Source: an uncultured Eubacteriales bacterium (GTDB taxonomy: Bacteria; Bacillota_A; Clostridia; Lachnospirales; Cellulosilyticaceae). Taken from it: a stretch of 26,577 nt of DNA. Positions 8,277 to 17,000 of the stretch are shown here, piece by piece. The position numbers and the translations under genes are program-made. The stretch covers positions 1 through 26,577 of the forward strand of contig USPX01000009.1 in assembly GCA_900556665.1 (NCBI GenBank). The letters run 5' to 3'. The first letter of the stretch is position 1. Each line of letters starts with the position of its first letter. The notes under the pieces are model-generated. The model was not told the DNA's origin. It searched no databases and saw only the letters and a list, made by a program, of their open reading frames with translations.

Positions 8277-9752
8277 ATGTTAACAAGAGCTCAAATTAGT
8301 GAAATGCAGCAAAAAACTATGTATGGTACATATAAAGGAAAGTCTCAAGAAGAGGTAGATGAAAAGATTAAACATAATACCATTAAGTTTCAAGAGGCAT
8401 TAGAATTTTGTCAGAAATACATTAGTGGGAATGCTACAAATGCTTTTAGAAGGGAAACAGACCCTGGGAAGAAAAGATTAATTACAGAGAAGTATATTAA
8501 TGAATTTGTTGATACACATAAGCCTATTGTAGAAGGTTATAGGGCATTAGGCGATTTAAAGAAAGCTTTAACTGACGAGATTACCCATTATGGGCCGATT
8601 ACAGAAGCTATGAATGATCCTACAATTGATGAGATTAGAGCCAATGGACCAGACCAAATCTTCGTTGAAAAAGAAGGAAAAACGATGATTTGGGATAAGA
8701 ACTTTATAGATCGAGAACATATGGAGCGTATTATTTACAAGCTTATTGGTGTATCTAAGATTAGGCTTACACCTAAAAATCCAATGGTAAATGCCAGAAC
8801 CATTGAAGGGTATCGTGTCAATGCAACCCATGCAGATATTTCTCCATATGATATGCCGGCCTTTGTAATTCGTAAGTTTACTAAGAAAGATATTAGTCCA
8901 GATTTAATGATTCAAAATAAGTCTTTCTCTGTAAATATGTACAAGCTTTTATCGCTTATTCCTAAAGGAGATTTATCTTGGATTACAGTAGGACCTACAG
9001 GAAGTGGTAAAACCACATTAAATGAACTTTTAGTAAGACAAATTAGTCCACTTTCTAGAATTATTACGATTGAAAATCCGTCGGAGATGAGATTGGTACG
9101 TAGGGAAAATGATAGTCCACATGGGAAAATTATCAATGACGTCTTACAATATGAAACGGTAAGTGATGAGGATGAAGATAGTCCAGCAAACATGGATGAA
9201 ATTTTAACGAATACCATGCGTCAATCACCACACTGGATAGGACCAGGTGAGCTTAGAAAGCCTAAAGAATTCGCAACAGCATTAAGAGCAGCACAAACAG
9301 GACACTATTTCTTTACAACACTTCATGCAGAAGGAGATAAAGAAGCAATTTATCGTTTCTTAACCGCATATTTAATGGAATCTAATGAACCAGCAGAATT
9401 AGCTATGCGAAATATTTGTAGTGCTATTAAGTTCGTTATTTACCAAGAAAAATTAGCAGATGGTACAAGAAAGGTTATGTCTATTTCGGAAGTAATAGGA
9501 TGTAATGGGCTTGAACCTATTGTAAATCCTATTTATAAGTTTGAGTGTGAAGATGTTATTGAGGATGAAAATACACATGAAGTATTAGAAATTATAGGTA
9601 AGCATAAACGTGTGGGCGTGTTATCAGAGAGAACAGCACAAATTATGTTGAAGGCAGGGATTAAGAAAAGTCGATTTGAATTTTTACTTAAACCTATTAG
9701 CGAAGAAGAGGAAGAGGTGTATATAGAAGATGAACACAACTTCAATGATTAG
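8277..9752 (+). CDS. tadA: TadA/CpaF-type secretion ATPase
   Basis: A 491-residue cytoplasmic hexameric ATPase of the type II/IV secretion family that powers Tad/Flp pilus assembly. Walker A is intact (GPTGSGKTT, 239-247, Lys245). The Walker B equivalent is 'GPGELR' with Glu325, and the His box is 'TTLHAEGD' with His350. The N-terminal ~200 residues match the TadA-type helical/receiving domain. The Walker B strand is altered relative to the usual R-x-x-P-D-R-I-I-V-G-E (here S-P-H-W-I-G-P-G-E), an atypical feature, but the key Glu remains. This is the only clearly active ATPase of the Tad-like set. A moderate AAGGAG site precedes ATG 8277. The 3' end overlaps the TadB-like gene by 23 bases. 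Confidence 0.92.
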   Translation: MLTRAQISEMQQKTMYGTYKGKSQEEVDEKIKHNTIKFQEALEFCQKYISGNATNAFRRETDPGKKRLITEKYINEFVDTHKPIVEGYRALGDLKKALTDEITHYGPITEAMNDPTIDEIRANGPDQIFVEKEGKTMIWDKNFIDREHMERIIYKLIGVSKIRLTPKNPMVNARTIEGYRVNATHADISPYDMPAFVIRKFTKKDISPDLMIQNKSFSVNMYKLLSLIPKGDLSWITVGPTGSGKTTLNELLVRQISPLSRIITIENPSEMRLVRRENDSPHGKIINDVLQYETVSDEDEDSPANMDEILTNTMRQSPHWIGPGELRKPKEFATALRAAQTGHYFFTTLHAEGDKEAIYRFLTAYLMESNEPAELAMRNICSAIKFVIYQEKLADGTRKVMSISEVIGCNGLEPIVNPIYKFECEDVIEDENTHEVLEIIGKHKRVGVLSERTAQIMLKAGIKKSRFEFLLKPISEEEEEVYIEDEHNFND

Positions 9753-10710
9753 TATTGGCCTTGGCTTAATGACACTAGTATTTATTGTGTTGTTCTTTGA
9801 TATTAATTTATTTGAAGGTTTATCTAAGATAATTATAGATATTGGTGAGACATTAACAGATTACATACAAGATCATAATAAAAAAAGATGTATCGAACGT
9901 ATCAAACGTGAGAAAATCGTACTTGAAAAGGAAAATATATTTACTAAATATAATCGCCTTGTAGAAGGGATTATTAGGGATATGAAATTACCACTTACTC
10001 TAGAAAGTTTTACTTCTGTAGTAAGTATTGGATTTGCTGTGAGTATACTTGCTTTAATGTTATTTATGAAGAATGTAACGTTGGCAGTAGTTGTAGCAGT
10101 AGCATTATTCATTGCACTTTTAACTTTCTTTGTAATGCAATCTAAGAGTGTTCGTATGGAAAGGTTAGAGCATATTATGGATGCTGAAGATTTGATTTGT
10201 CCCTTAGCTAGAGATGGTGTATTGGTGGCAATCAAAAAAGTGATGGAAAATGAAGAATCTATTCATCCAAGCATCAGAGGTTATTTTCAACAGTTCATTG
10301 ATAACTGTGAGCAAAATGGATACTCTTTTAAACAAGCTATTTTACTTCTTAATAAGCAGTTAGGACCTAAGTTTGATAACTTTACAAAGAAAGCAATTAT
10401 CTTTGAATATAATGAGCGAAGTGGGATGGCAGATGTTTTCTTAGATATTGTAGATGAAAATGCAGTGTTAAGAGAGATTAATAGTCGTAAAGAAGTAATC
10501 TTTAGACAGATGAATCGCAGCTTTTTAATTAAGACCTTCATTATTATACTCTTTTTCTTATATGCCCTAACTGTAGATAAGTTTAAGGCAGCTATGATTG
10601 AAAGTGATTTTGGAAAAGTCCTTAATACAGCAATGGTGAGTATAGTATGTATTAGTTTTGCTAGATGTCAGGCATTACAAGGTGATTTGGATTCAGGAGG
10701 AGAGAAGTAA
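9730..10710 (+). CDS. tadB: TadB-like inner-membrane platform protein
   Basis: A 326-residue protein with an N-terminal membrane segment (about 6-24), a pair of hydrophobic segments at about 96-135, a cytoplasmic T2SSF/GspF-like helical domain (about 145-265) and C-terminal membrane segments (about 268-284 and 295-315). This is the TadB pattern; with TadC it forms the membrane platform that the TadA ATPase works on. It overlaps the end of tadA by 23 bases and its stop overlaps the next ATG (TAATG), so translation is coupled. Sequence is divergent from Gram-negative TadB, so the call depends on position, size and topology. Confidence 0.8.
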   Translation: MNTTSMISIGLGLMTLVFIVLFFDINLFEGLSKIIIDIGETLTDYIQDHNKKRCIERIKREKIVLEKENIFTKYNRLVEGIIRDMKLPLTLESFTSVVSIGFAVSILALMLFMKNVTLAVVVAVALFIALLTFFVMQSKSVRMERLEHIMDAEDLICPLARDGVLVAIKKVMENEESIHPSIRGYFQQFIDNCEQNGYSFKQAILLLNKQLGPKFDNFTKKAIIFEYNERSGMADVFLDIVDENAVLREINSRKEVIFRQMNRSFLIKTFIIILFFLYALTVDKFKAAMIESDFGKVLNTAMVSIVCISFARCQALQGDLDSGGEK

Positions 10711-11591
10711 TGGTATTTTTTAGTGAGTTAATACTTTTTGCTGCTATACTCTATTTAATTAAGGTATTCCTTTATCCTTATTACAGGCCTGTCGGCAATA
10801 AACAAAAGAAGCGTATTCGCTCCCATCAGAAGCTTATGCAAAAGAAGAACAGGGATGCCAAGATTAAAGCATTTAAGCAAAGAATAGCCAATCAGTATGG
10901 AAGATATTTAATAAGTGAAGCAAAGCGTAGACAGCTTAAAAAGGACTTAGAACGTTTGAATAAAATGGAGAGTCCAGAAGAAATCCGTGTTGAACAGATC
11001 TTATATGCTTTGGCTGGAATCATTACATCCATTGTAATATTTAAGGTAAATACAGTAATGGGTTATGTGAGTTGTATTTTTATTCTTTTAGGTTGGCTAT
11101 ATCCTGTAGATGAAATCGAGAAGGCTATTAGTAAAAAGAATAAAAGCATTGCTAAAGATTTCCCAAGCTTTTATAGCATGGTTTACTATCAGTATAGTAA
11201 AACAGTTAATATTTATTTGGCAGATGTTATTAGAGACTATTTACCAAATGCCAATCCGTATATGGCGGAGGAATTAGGTTGTATGTTAGATAATATGGAA
11301 TACGGTGAAGAGTTTGCATTAAAGCAACTTAAAAAACGTGTGCCAATTCATTATATTATTAAGTTCTGCGATATTATGGAGACAAGACTTAAGGGGTATG
11401 ATAATACTTCTCAGATGGCGTATTTAAAAGAAGAAATAGATCGTTTTAGAATTATGGAGTTGGAGAAAGAGTTACAAAAAAGGCAAGAAGCAAACTCTAG
11501 AATTCAAATGATCTTAATCATTGTATTAGGCGTTTATATCTTTATTTACTATTTATATATGATTATTGATGCTATGGAAATGTTCCAGTAA
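10710..11591 (+). CDS. tadC: TadC-like inner-membrane platform protein
   Basis: A 293-residue protein with a first membrane segment (about 4-22), a long basic cytoplasmic region rich in Lys/Arg (about 27-100), two adjoining hydrophobic segments at about 103-134, a helical cytoplasmic T2SSF-like region (about 140-262) and a C-terminal membrane segment (about 266-286). It pairs with the TadB-like protein. Translation is coupled through the TAATG at 10708-10712. It could equally be called a second TadB-like paralogue; the order TadA-TadB-TadC supports TadC. The stop is followed by ~107 bases without a gene before the pilin, a gap with no convincing terminator or promoter. Confidence 0.78.
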   Translation: MVFFSELILFAAILYLIKVFLYPYYRPVGNKQKKRIRSHQKLMQKKNRDAKIKAFKQRIANQYGRYLISEAKRRQLKKDLERLNKMESPEEIRVEQILYALAGIITSIVIFKVNTVMGYVSCIFILLGWLYPVDEIEKAISKKNKSIAKDFPSFYSMVYYQYSKTVNIYLADVIRDYLPNANPYMAEELGCMLDNMEYGEEFALKQLKKRVPIHYIIKFCDIMETRLKGYDNTSQMAYLKEEIDRFRIMELEKELQKRQEANSRIQMILIIVLGVYIFIYYLYMIIDAMEMFQ

Positions 11592-11698
11592 AAGCAAGTG
11601 TTACAATATCATTTTTTGTGAGATGACGAAATGTTAATTTTACAAAAATGCTATAAATAAAATTAAAATCAATAGATGATTTATTGGAGGAGAACAAA

Positions 11699-11929
11699 AT
11701 GGAAATGATTAAAGAAAAATTACAATTAGTAGGAATTAGATTAAGTGCGGAGCTTAACCGCTTAAAAAATGAAGAGCGTGGTGATATTGGTCTTAAGCAA
11801 ATTGCCATTACAGTAGGGGTTATTGTAATTGTAGGTATAGCAGTAAGTGGAATTGGCGCAAAGGTACCTGAGATGGTACAAGATGTATTTGATTTCTTCA
11901 TGACAAAACTTGAAACAATTACAGGTTAA
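11699..11929 (+). CDS. Flp1-like type IVb pilin
   Basis: A 76-residue candidate major pilin. An amphipathic/basic leader ends in 'NEERG' (24-28), then D29 opens a single hydrophobic helix (about 33-52) and a short C-terminal tail. The E-R-G-D-I junction followed by a hydrophobic helix is the hallmark of Gram-positive Flp1-like pilins; cleavage after Gly28 by the peptidase encoded at 4733 is expected. The usual Glu at +5 of the mature form is not seen (Lys33). The ATG at 11699 is chosen because GGAGGAG lies just before it; the TTG at 11684 includes that site. It lies between the platform genes and the two TadE-like genes, as pilin genes of Tad loci often do. Confidence 0.75.
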   Translation: MEMIKEKLQLVGIRLSAELNRLKNEERGDIGLKQIAITVGVIVIVGIAVSGIGAKVPEMVQDVFDFFMTKLETITG

Positions 11930-11934
11930 TAAAA

Positions 11935-12411
11935 ATGCGTGGTGTAGCAAAAGCTGTTTTGGCTAGTATTTTTATATCTATGTTTTTGCTTATTTTTTCG
12001 AGTTTTATTTATTTCTTCCCATGGTATGCCACATTAGTTGTAGAAACATTTAATATTTCTCAAGTGGTAGCTGGTGATAATTATTTGAAGGAATCTTATT
12101 ATAATGATGCCTTAGATCGTCTAAAAAGTAGACCCTTGTATAGAGATGTGGCCATTCTTGTAGATAAGGAAGGGTATGACAGTGGACGTAGTGCAAGAGG
12201 AGTAGACGATGAAAAGGTGTATGAGAACTTAAGTGAAAGTGAAAAACCTTATCGGCAAAGAGGAGAAAGCATAATAGTTACTGTTAAAGCAAAGTATCCA
12301 TTACATATAAAGATTATGGGTGAGTACCATGAAAGGTTGATAGAAGTAAGTTTTAAAATGAAAACTGTGGGGCTTAAGCACTATAAGGATTTAGACTACT
12401 ATGATATTTAA
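11935..12411 (+). CDS. TadE-like minor pilin / pseudopilin candidate 1
   Basis: A 158-residue protein with one hydrophobic N-terminal helix starting almost at the first residue (about 5-30) and a soluble C-terminal domain with strands near the end. This is the TadE/TadF topology of minor pseudopilins that help build Flp pili. The N-terminus is MRGVA, with a Gly at position 3 that could serve as a three-residue leader for the prepilin peptidase; no Glu at +5. The next gene starts MRGIA, so the pair shares the feature. It begins 5 bases after the pilin stop with only a weak ribosome site, suggesting translational coupling. No close family recognised, so the name rests on topology and position. 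Confidence 0.65.
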   Translation: MRGVAKAVLASIFISMFLLIFSSFIYFFPWYATLVVETFNISQVVAGDNYLKESYYNDALDRLKSRPLYRDVAILVDKEGYDSGRSARGVDDEKVYENLSESEKPYRQRGESIIVTVKAKYPLHIKIMGEYHERLIEVSFKMKTVGLKHYKDLDYYDI

Positions 12412-12428
12412 AGAGAAAGGTTGAGATT

Positions 12429-12929
12429 ATGAGAGGTATAGCATATATGGTTTTTGCTGTTGTATTCTTTGCTAACTTTATGGAACCCTTACTTGAAGTT
12501 ATTGAATGCAGTAGGGAAAAAATCATGATTAGTACAGCACTTAACAATGCCTTTCGCGCAGCTAGGGATAGAAGTTTAACAGAAACTAGCATAAGAGATT
12601 TAAATGCAGAGGTAGATAAAGAAAAGTTTGTAGACTACTTTGCAGAAACCTTTGCAAGTAATCTAGATTTAGATATAAGCAGTAAAAATGAAGAATACAT
12701 TATCTTTAACTGTAATGATGGTAGATTTAATAACTTTCGTATAGACTTAGATATTTATAATGATAGCATTTATAGTGCTGCTGATGCCTATGATAAAGAG
12801 GCAACAAGGATAGATATTGCCTTAGAAACAGAGTATTTATTTAAAACTAAATTGCTAAAGCAAATTCAAGAGACAACAGATTATGCAATAGAAATGGAAA
12901 CAACGTATCTTTTGTGGGTGAAGAATTAA
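12429..12929 (+). CDS. TadE-like minor pilin / pseudopilin candidate 2
   Basis: A 166-residue protein with an N-terminal hydrophobic helix (about 4-24) ending in 'LLEVIE', then a mostly polar helical/beta mixed domain. It starts MRGIA like its upstream neighbour and may use the same short leader (cleavage after Gly3). Together they occupy the TadE/TadF places behind the Flp1-like pilin. Ribosome site AAAGG at 12416-12420. The stop is 14 bases before the EsaB-like gene, so the last Tad-like gene and the first T7SS gene are almost certainly on one transcript. Confidence 0.65.
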   Translation: MRGIAYMVFAVVFFANFMEPLLEVIECSREKIMISTALNNAFRAARDRSLTETSIRDLNAEVDKEKFVDYFAETFASNLDLDISSKNEEYIIFNCNDGRFNNFRIDLDIYNDSIYSAADAYDKEATRIDIALETEYLFKTKLLKQIQETTDYAIEMETTYLLWVKN

Positions 12930-12943
12930 AGGAGATAGAAGAT

Positions 12944-13174
12944 ATGGAATACATACTTGTAACGGTGAAAATAGGTAAAGGCAAAGACTATGAGCTCAAA
13001 ATTCCAGCAGAAATTACTGCTGGAGAGCTTGTAGAAATGATTGAAGAAGCATTTAGACTAAATAGTATGACCAAAAGGTCTGTACATGTGGAGCCATTAG
13101 GCCGAATTTTAGGAGCTGATGAAGTGCTCATAGAAGAAGGTGTATATAACGGCTCTCAGATTACATTAGTGTAA
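12944..13174 (+). CDS. esaB: EsaB/YukD-type ubiquitin-like T7SS protein
   Basis: A 76-residue small cytoplasmic protein with a ubiquitin-like beta-grasp pattern: 'YILVTVKIG', 'YELKIPAEITAGELVEMI' helix, then 'VLIEEGVYNGSQITLV' at the C-terminus. Size and pattern match YukD (B. subtilis) and EsaB (S. aureus), core accessory parts of Firmicute type VII secretion that bind or regulate EssC. ATG 12944 is chosen because AAAGGAG (12928-12934) lies 9 bases before it; an in-frame GTG at 12914 lies inside the previous gene. This gene marks the start of the T7SS part of the run. Confidence 0.85.
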   Translation: MEYILVTVKIGKGKDYELKIPAEITAGELVEMIEEAFRLNSMTKRSVHVEPLGRILGADEVLIEEGVYNGSQITLV

Positions 13175-13190
13175 TTTAAGAGGAGAATGT

Positions 13191-14003
13191 ATGAATAATA
13201 ATATTCAAAATGGTGGACTTGTTTGTAAGTTATATGATGCAATCATCCTTGCAAATATGAACAGTGGTATAGGCATGCATTGGGATCAAGAAAGATACTT
13301 GGCTGGCGTGATGCCATGGTTCTTAAATGTAGATGGTGAAACTCTTTATTATAGTGATGGAGCCAAAGGTAATTATATTTGTCAAATGACAGATGAGAGA
13401 GAAATCACTTTAGTTGAGGTGCCAGCATACTTAGTACAACAATATAAACAGTATCTCTACTATATTAATGAAGAAGATAGTCAACTCTATCGCTATAGTT
13501 TATATGAGCGCCAAATACAAAGTGTTGTTAAGGATACGATAGAAACATTTATATTGGCAGAAGAGCATATATGGTATACCAATGAAAAAGGTATATTTCA
13601 GCAGCCATTAGAAGGTGGAATGCCTCAAAGAATATGCAAAAATAGTGCACTTAGACTTGGCTATAGTAATGGTAAAGTATTCTTCATAGATAAGGCATCC
13701 TATACCATTAACTATATAGTGATTCAAACAGGTGAAGTAATCACTATCTCAGAAGCTGTAGCAAGTAGTATGAATATATATGGTGACTGTATATTTTATA
13801 ACAATATGAATGATAAATCACATTTATATCGTTATAGCTTAGAAAGTGAATTTAATATTAAGTTCATTCCAGAACGTGCAAATTATATTCATATTATTGA
13901 TGAGACAATGTATTACTTTAATGAGGATCAAAAAATTTGGATGCAAGTATCTGTACAAGGCGGGAAGCCAATACAAGTAATGGCAACCAATACAAGTAAT
14001 TAA
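13191..14003 (+). CDS. DUF5050-like six-repeat beta-propeller protein
   Basis: A 270-residue protein without signal peptide or membrane segment. An aromatic strand motif repeats at residues about 51 (TLYYSDG), 88 (YLYYINEED), 126 (HIWYTNEKG), 162 (KVFFIDKAS), 200 (CIFYNNMND) and 239 (MYYFNED): spacing is 36-39 residues, which fits a six-bladed beta-propeller of the DUF5050/TolB-like kind. Propellers usually bind proteins or ligands. It lies between esaB and essC, the place taken by yukC/essB in the Bacillus yukEDCB order, yet it has nothing of EssB (no pseudokinase-like domain, no membrane segment). I infer a cytosolic scaffold or regulator of the EssC motor. AGAGGAG precedes the ATG. Confidence 0.7.
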   Translation: MNNNIQNGGLVCKLYDAIILANMNSGIGMHWDQERYLAGVMPWFLNVDGETLYYSDGAKGNYICQMTDEREITLVEVPAYLVQQYKQYLYYINEEDSQLYRYSLYERQIQSVVKDTIETFILAEEHIWYTNEKGIFQQPLEGGMPQRICKNSALRLGYSNGKVFFIDKASYTINYIVIQTGEVITISEAVASSMNIYGDCIFYNNMNDKSHLYRYSLESEFNIKFIPERANYIHIIDETMYYFNEDQKIWMQVSVQGGKPIQVMATNTSN

Positions 14004-14029
14004 ACAGTTTTAAAAAAGGATAGGTAAAT

Positions 14030-17000
14030 ATGGAGGGGAAAAATAAGAATATATTTAGTAGACCACCACGTTTCTTGCCAGAGATTCCACGAGGTGAGGT
14101 AGAAATACCAGCACCACCATCCAATCAAGACAAGCCAGAGATTCAGTGGCTTAGCATTTTTCTGCCACCTTTGGTAATGATTGCAGGGTCTATATTTATG
14201 GCAATGAATTCTGGAGGCACCTATGTCATTATTACAGTAGCAACTACTGTAGTAACAATTTTTATATCGCTAGTAAATGCAACAAATCAAATTAAGAAGT
14301 ATAAGCGTTATATTAAAACACGTAAAACTAAGTATTTACAACTGATTAGTGATTTACGTACAGAGTTTAGTTTAGCTAAAGAACAACAAATAGCAGGAAT
14401 GAATGAAATCAATCCTTCTCCAAGCACTTGTGTGGAGAGAGTATTAAGAACGGATAGTAAGTTATGGGAAAAAACACCTGCCCATAATGATTTCTTATCT
14501 ATTCGATTAGGATTAGGAAGTATACCAGCTACACTTCAGCCTAAATATCGTAAGGCTGAGTTAATGTTAGAACCAGATCCACTCCAAGAGGAGCCAGAAA
14601 AACTCGCTAAAGAGTTTGAGAAGATTAGTAACTTACCAGTATGCTTAGATTTATTAAACTCTGAAATTAGTGGGATTGCAGGACCACAAAATGAAGTTCA
14701 AGAAATGCTAAAAGTTTTAGCACTTCAGATGGTCACAAATCATAGTTATCATGATGTGAAGATCGTACTTTTATTAAAAGAAGAGGAAGTAAAGGCATGG
14801 GAGTGGATGAAGCACTTACCACATTTATGGGATGATGATTTTAATATACGTTTCATGATGTGTCCAGGTGCTATGGCACACCAAACATTAGGCATGCTTT
14901 ATGACCATCTTAAGGAAAGAGATAATAAACAAAGTAACTCAGAACATATGCAATATAGTTACTCACAATTTGTATTTATTGTTTCTGATTCAGGTTTATT
15001 AGAAGATGAGCCAATTAGTAAATACTTATATAGTGGTTATAAAAATATTGGTGTGACAACAATTTTCACAGCTGAGCGTAAAGAATATTTGCCAACGAAC
15101 TGTAAAAGTGTTGTAACACTTCAAGGTAAAGTAGGAACTTATGCAAATAAGGAAACAACTGAACAATTAGCATTTAATGTAGACCAAGTTACAAAAGAAG
15201 ACTTAGAGAAAGTTGGTAGAAGTTTAGCCCCTATTAGACTTAAGAAATCTGCGGCTAATTTTAGTTTGCCAAAATCAATTACATTACTAGAAACAATGAA
15301 AGCTAAATGTGTAGAAGAAGTACCACTTTTAAGCAATTGGTCACAAAATAAAACTTATAATGGCATGGGCGTACCAATTGGTGCACGTGCCGGCGGCGAA
15401 TTATTTAATTTGGATATGCAAGCTTATGAAACAAGTCATGGGCCTCATGGACTTGTAGCCGGAACAACAGGTTCAGGTAAAAGTGAGCTCTTACAAAGTA
15501 TTATTATTTCGCTAGCTATTAATTTCCATCCACATGATGTAGTCTTCGTACTGATTGACTATAAAGGTGGTGGAATGGCAGACGTATTTAAAGGAATGCC
15601 ACATTTAGTTGGAACGATTACTAACTTAGGTGGTAATCAGACTACAAGAGCACTTTTATCGATTAAAAGTGAATTAAAACGTCGTCAAGCTATTTTCTCA
15701 GCACATGAAGTAAATAATATTGATAAATATCAGAAGCTTTATCATGCAGGTAAGGCAAAAGAGCCATTACCACATTTAATTATGATTGCCGATGAGTTCG
15801 CAGAACTTAAGGCAGAGCAGCCAGATTTCATGAAAGAACTAGTCAGTGCTGCCCGTGTAGGACGAAGCCTTGGGGTGCACTTAATTCTGGCAACCCAAAA
15901 ACCAGCAGGGGTAGTAGATGATCAAATCTGGAGTAACTCACGTTTTAAAATCTGTTTAAAAGTACAAGATGAGACTGACAGTAAAGATGTTATTAAACGT
16001 CCTGATGCAGCAATGATTAAAGAACCGGGACGTGCTTATATACAAGTAGGAAATGATGAAATCTTTGAGATGTTCCAGTCTACCTTCTCAGGTGCAGATT
16101 ATGATCCAGATGGGCAATCTGGGAAGAAAAGAAATAATAAGAAGCTCTTTAAGGTAGATTTAAACGGCAGAAGTACACAAATCTATCCATTAGAGCAAGA
16201 GCATATTGATAAATCAGAAAAAGATTCTCAGCTTAAAGCAATGGTAGAGTATATCACAAAGGTAGCTCAAGACAATGATATTGAGGGACTTAAAGGACCA
16301 TGGCTCCCACCACTTACAGAGGAATTATATTTAGATGAAGTTATTGATGAAATCAAAACAGATGCTGAGATGCAAAAGCAAGTATGGGCTAGTCAAGAAG
16401 AAGGATTAGTGGCAACAGTGGGGATAGAAGATGATCCAAAAGGTCAGATTCAAGCACCATTAACATTAGACTTCGCTTCAGAAGGAAACTTAATGGTATA
16501 TGGTTCTTCAGGAACTGGTAAAACCACATTTCTAGAAAGTATGATGCTTTCTCTAGCATATCGTTATTCACCAGAGCACTTTAATCTTTATATTATGGAT
16601 TTTGGTGGAGGAAGTCTTAAGAAATATAGTCGCTTACCACACTGTGGTGGTGTTATAGGACTTGAAGACGAAGAGAAACTTAATCAATTTATGAGATTCA
16701 TCTTTAGAATCATTGAAGAACGTAAAGAAGCCTTTGAAGATGTAATGGTTTCTAATATACAAGCTTATAATAGAGAATCAAATGTTAAGAAACTGCCACA
16801 TATCGTTCTTGTCATCGATAATTATTTCGCTTTAAGTGAAACTTATGAAGAAATCGATGAGAAGATGCTAGTACTTTCTCGTGAGGGTAGTAAGTATGGT
16901 ATTTATGTGGTAGCAACAGCCAATAGTTCCACACTTGTAAGATATAAAATGAGTATTAACTTCAAGATGGCAGTTACAATGCAGCTTACAGATGAAACAG

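Noticed and set aside
11592..11698. A promoter before the Flp1-like pilin gene
   Set aside because: TTTACA at 11639 and TATAAA at 11652 are only 7 bases apart, and no other pair has acceptable spacing.
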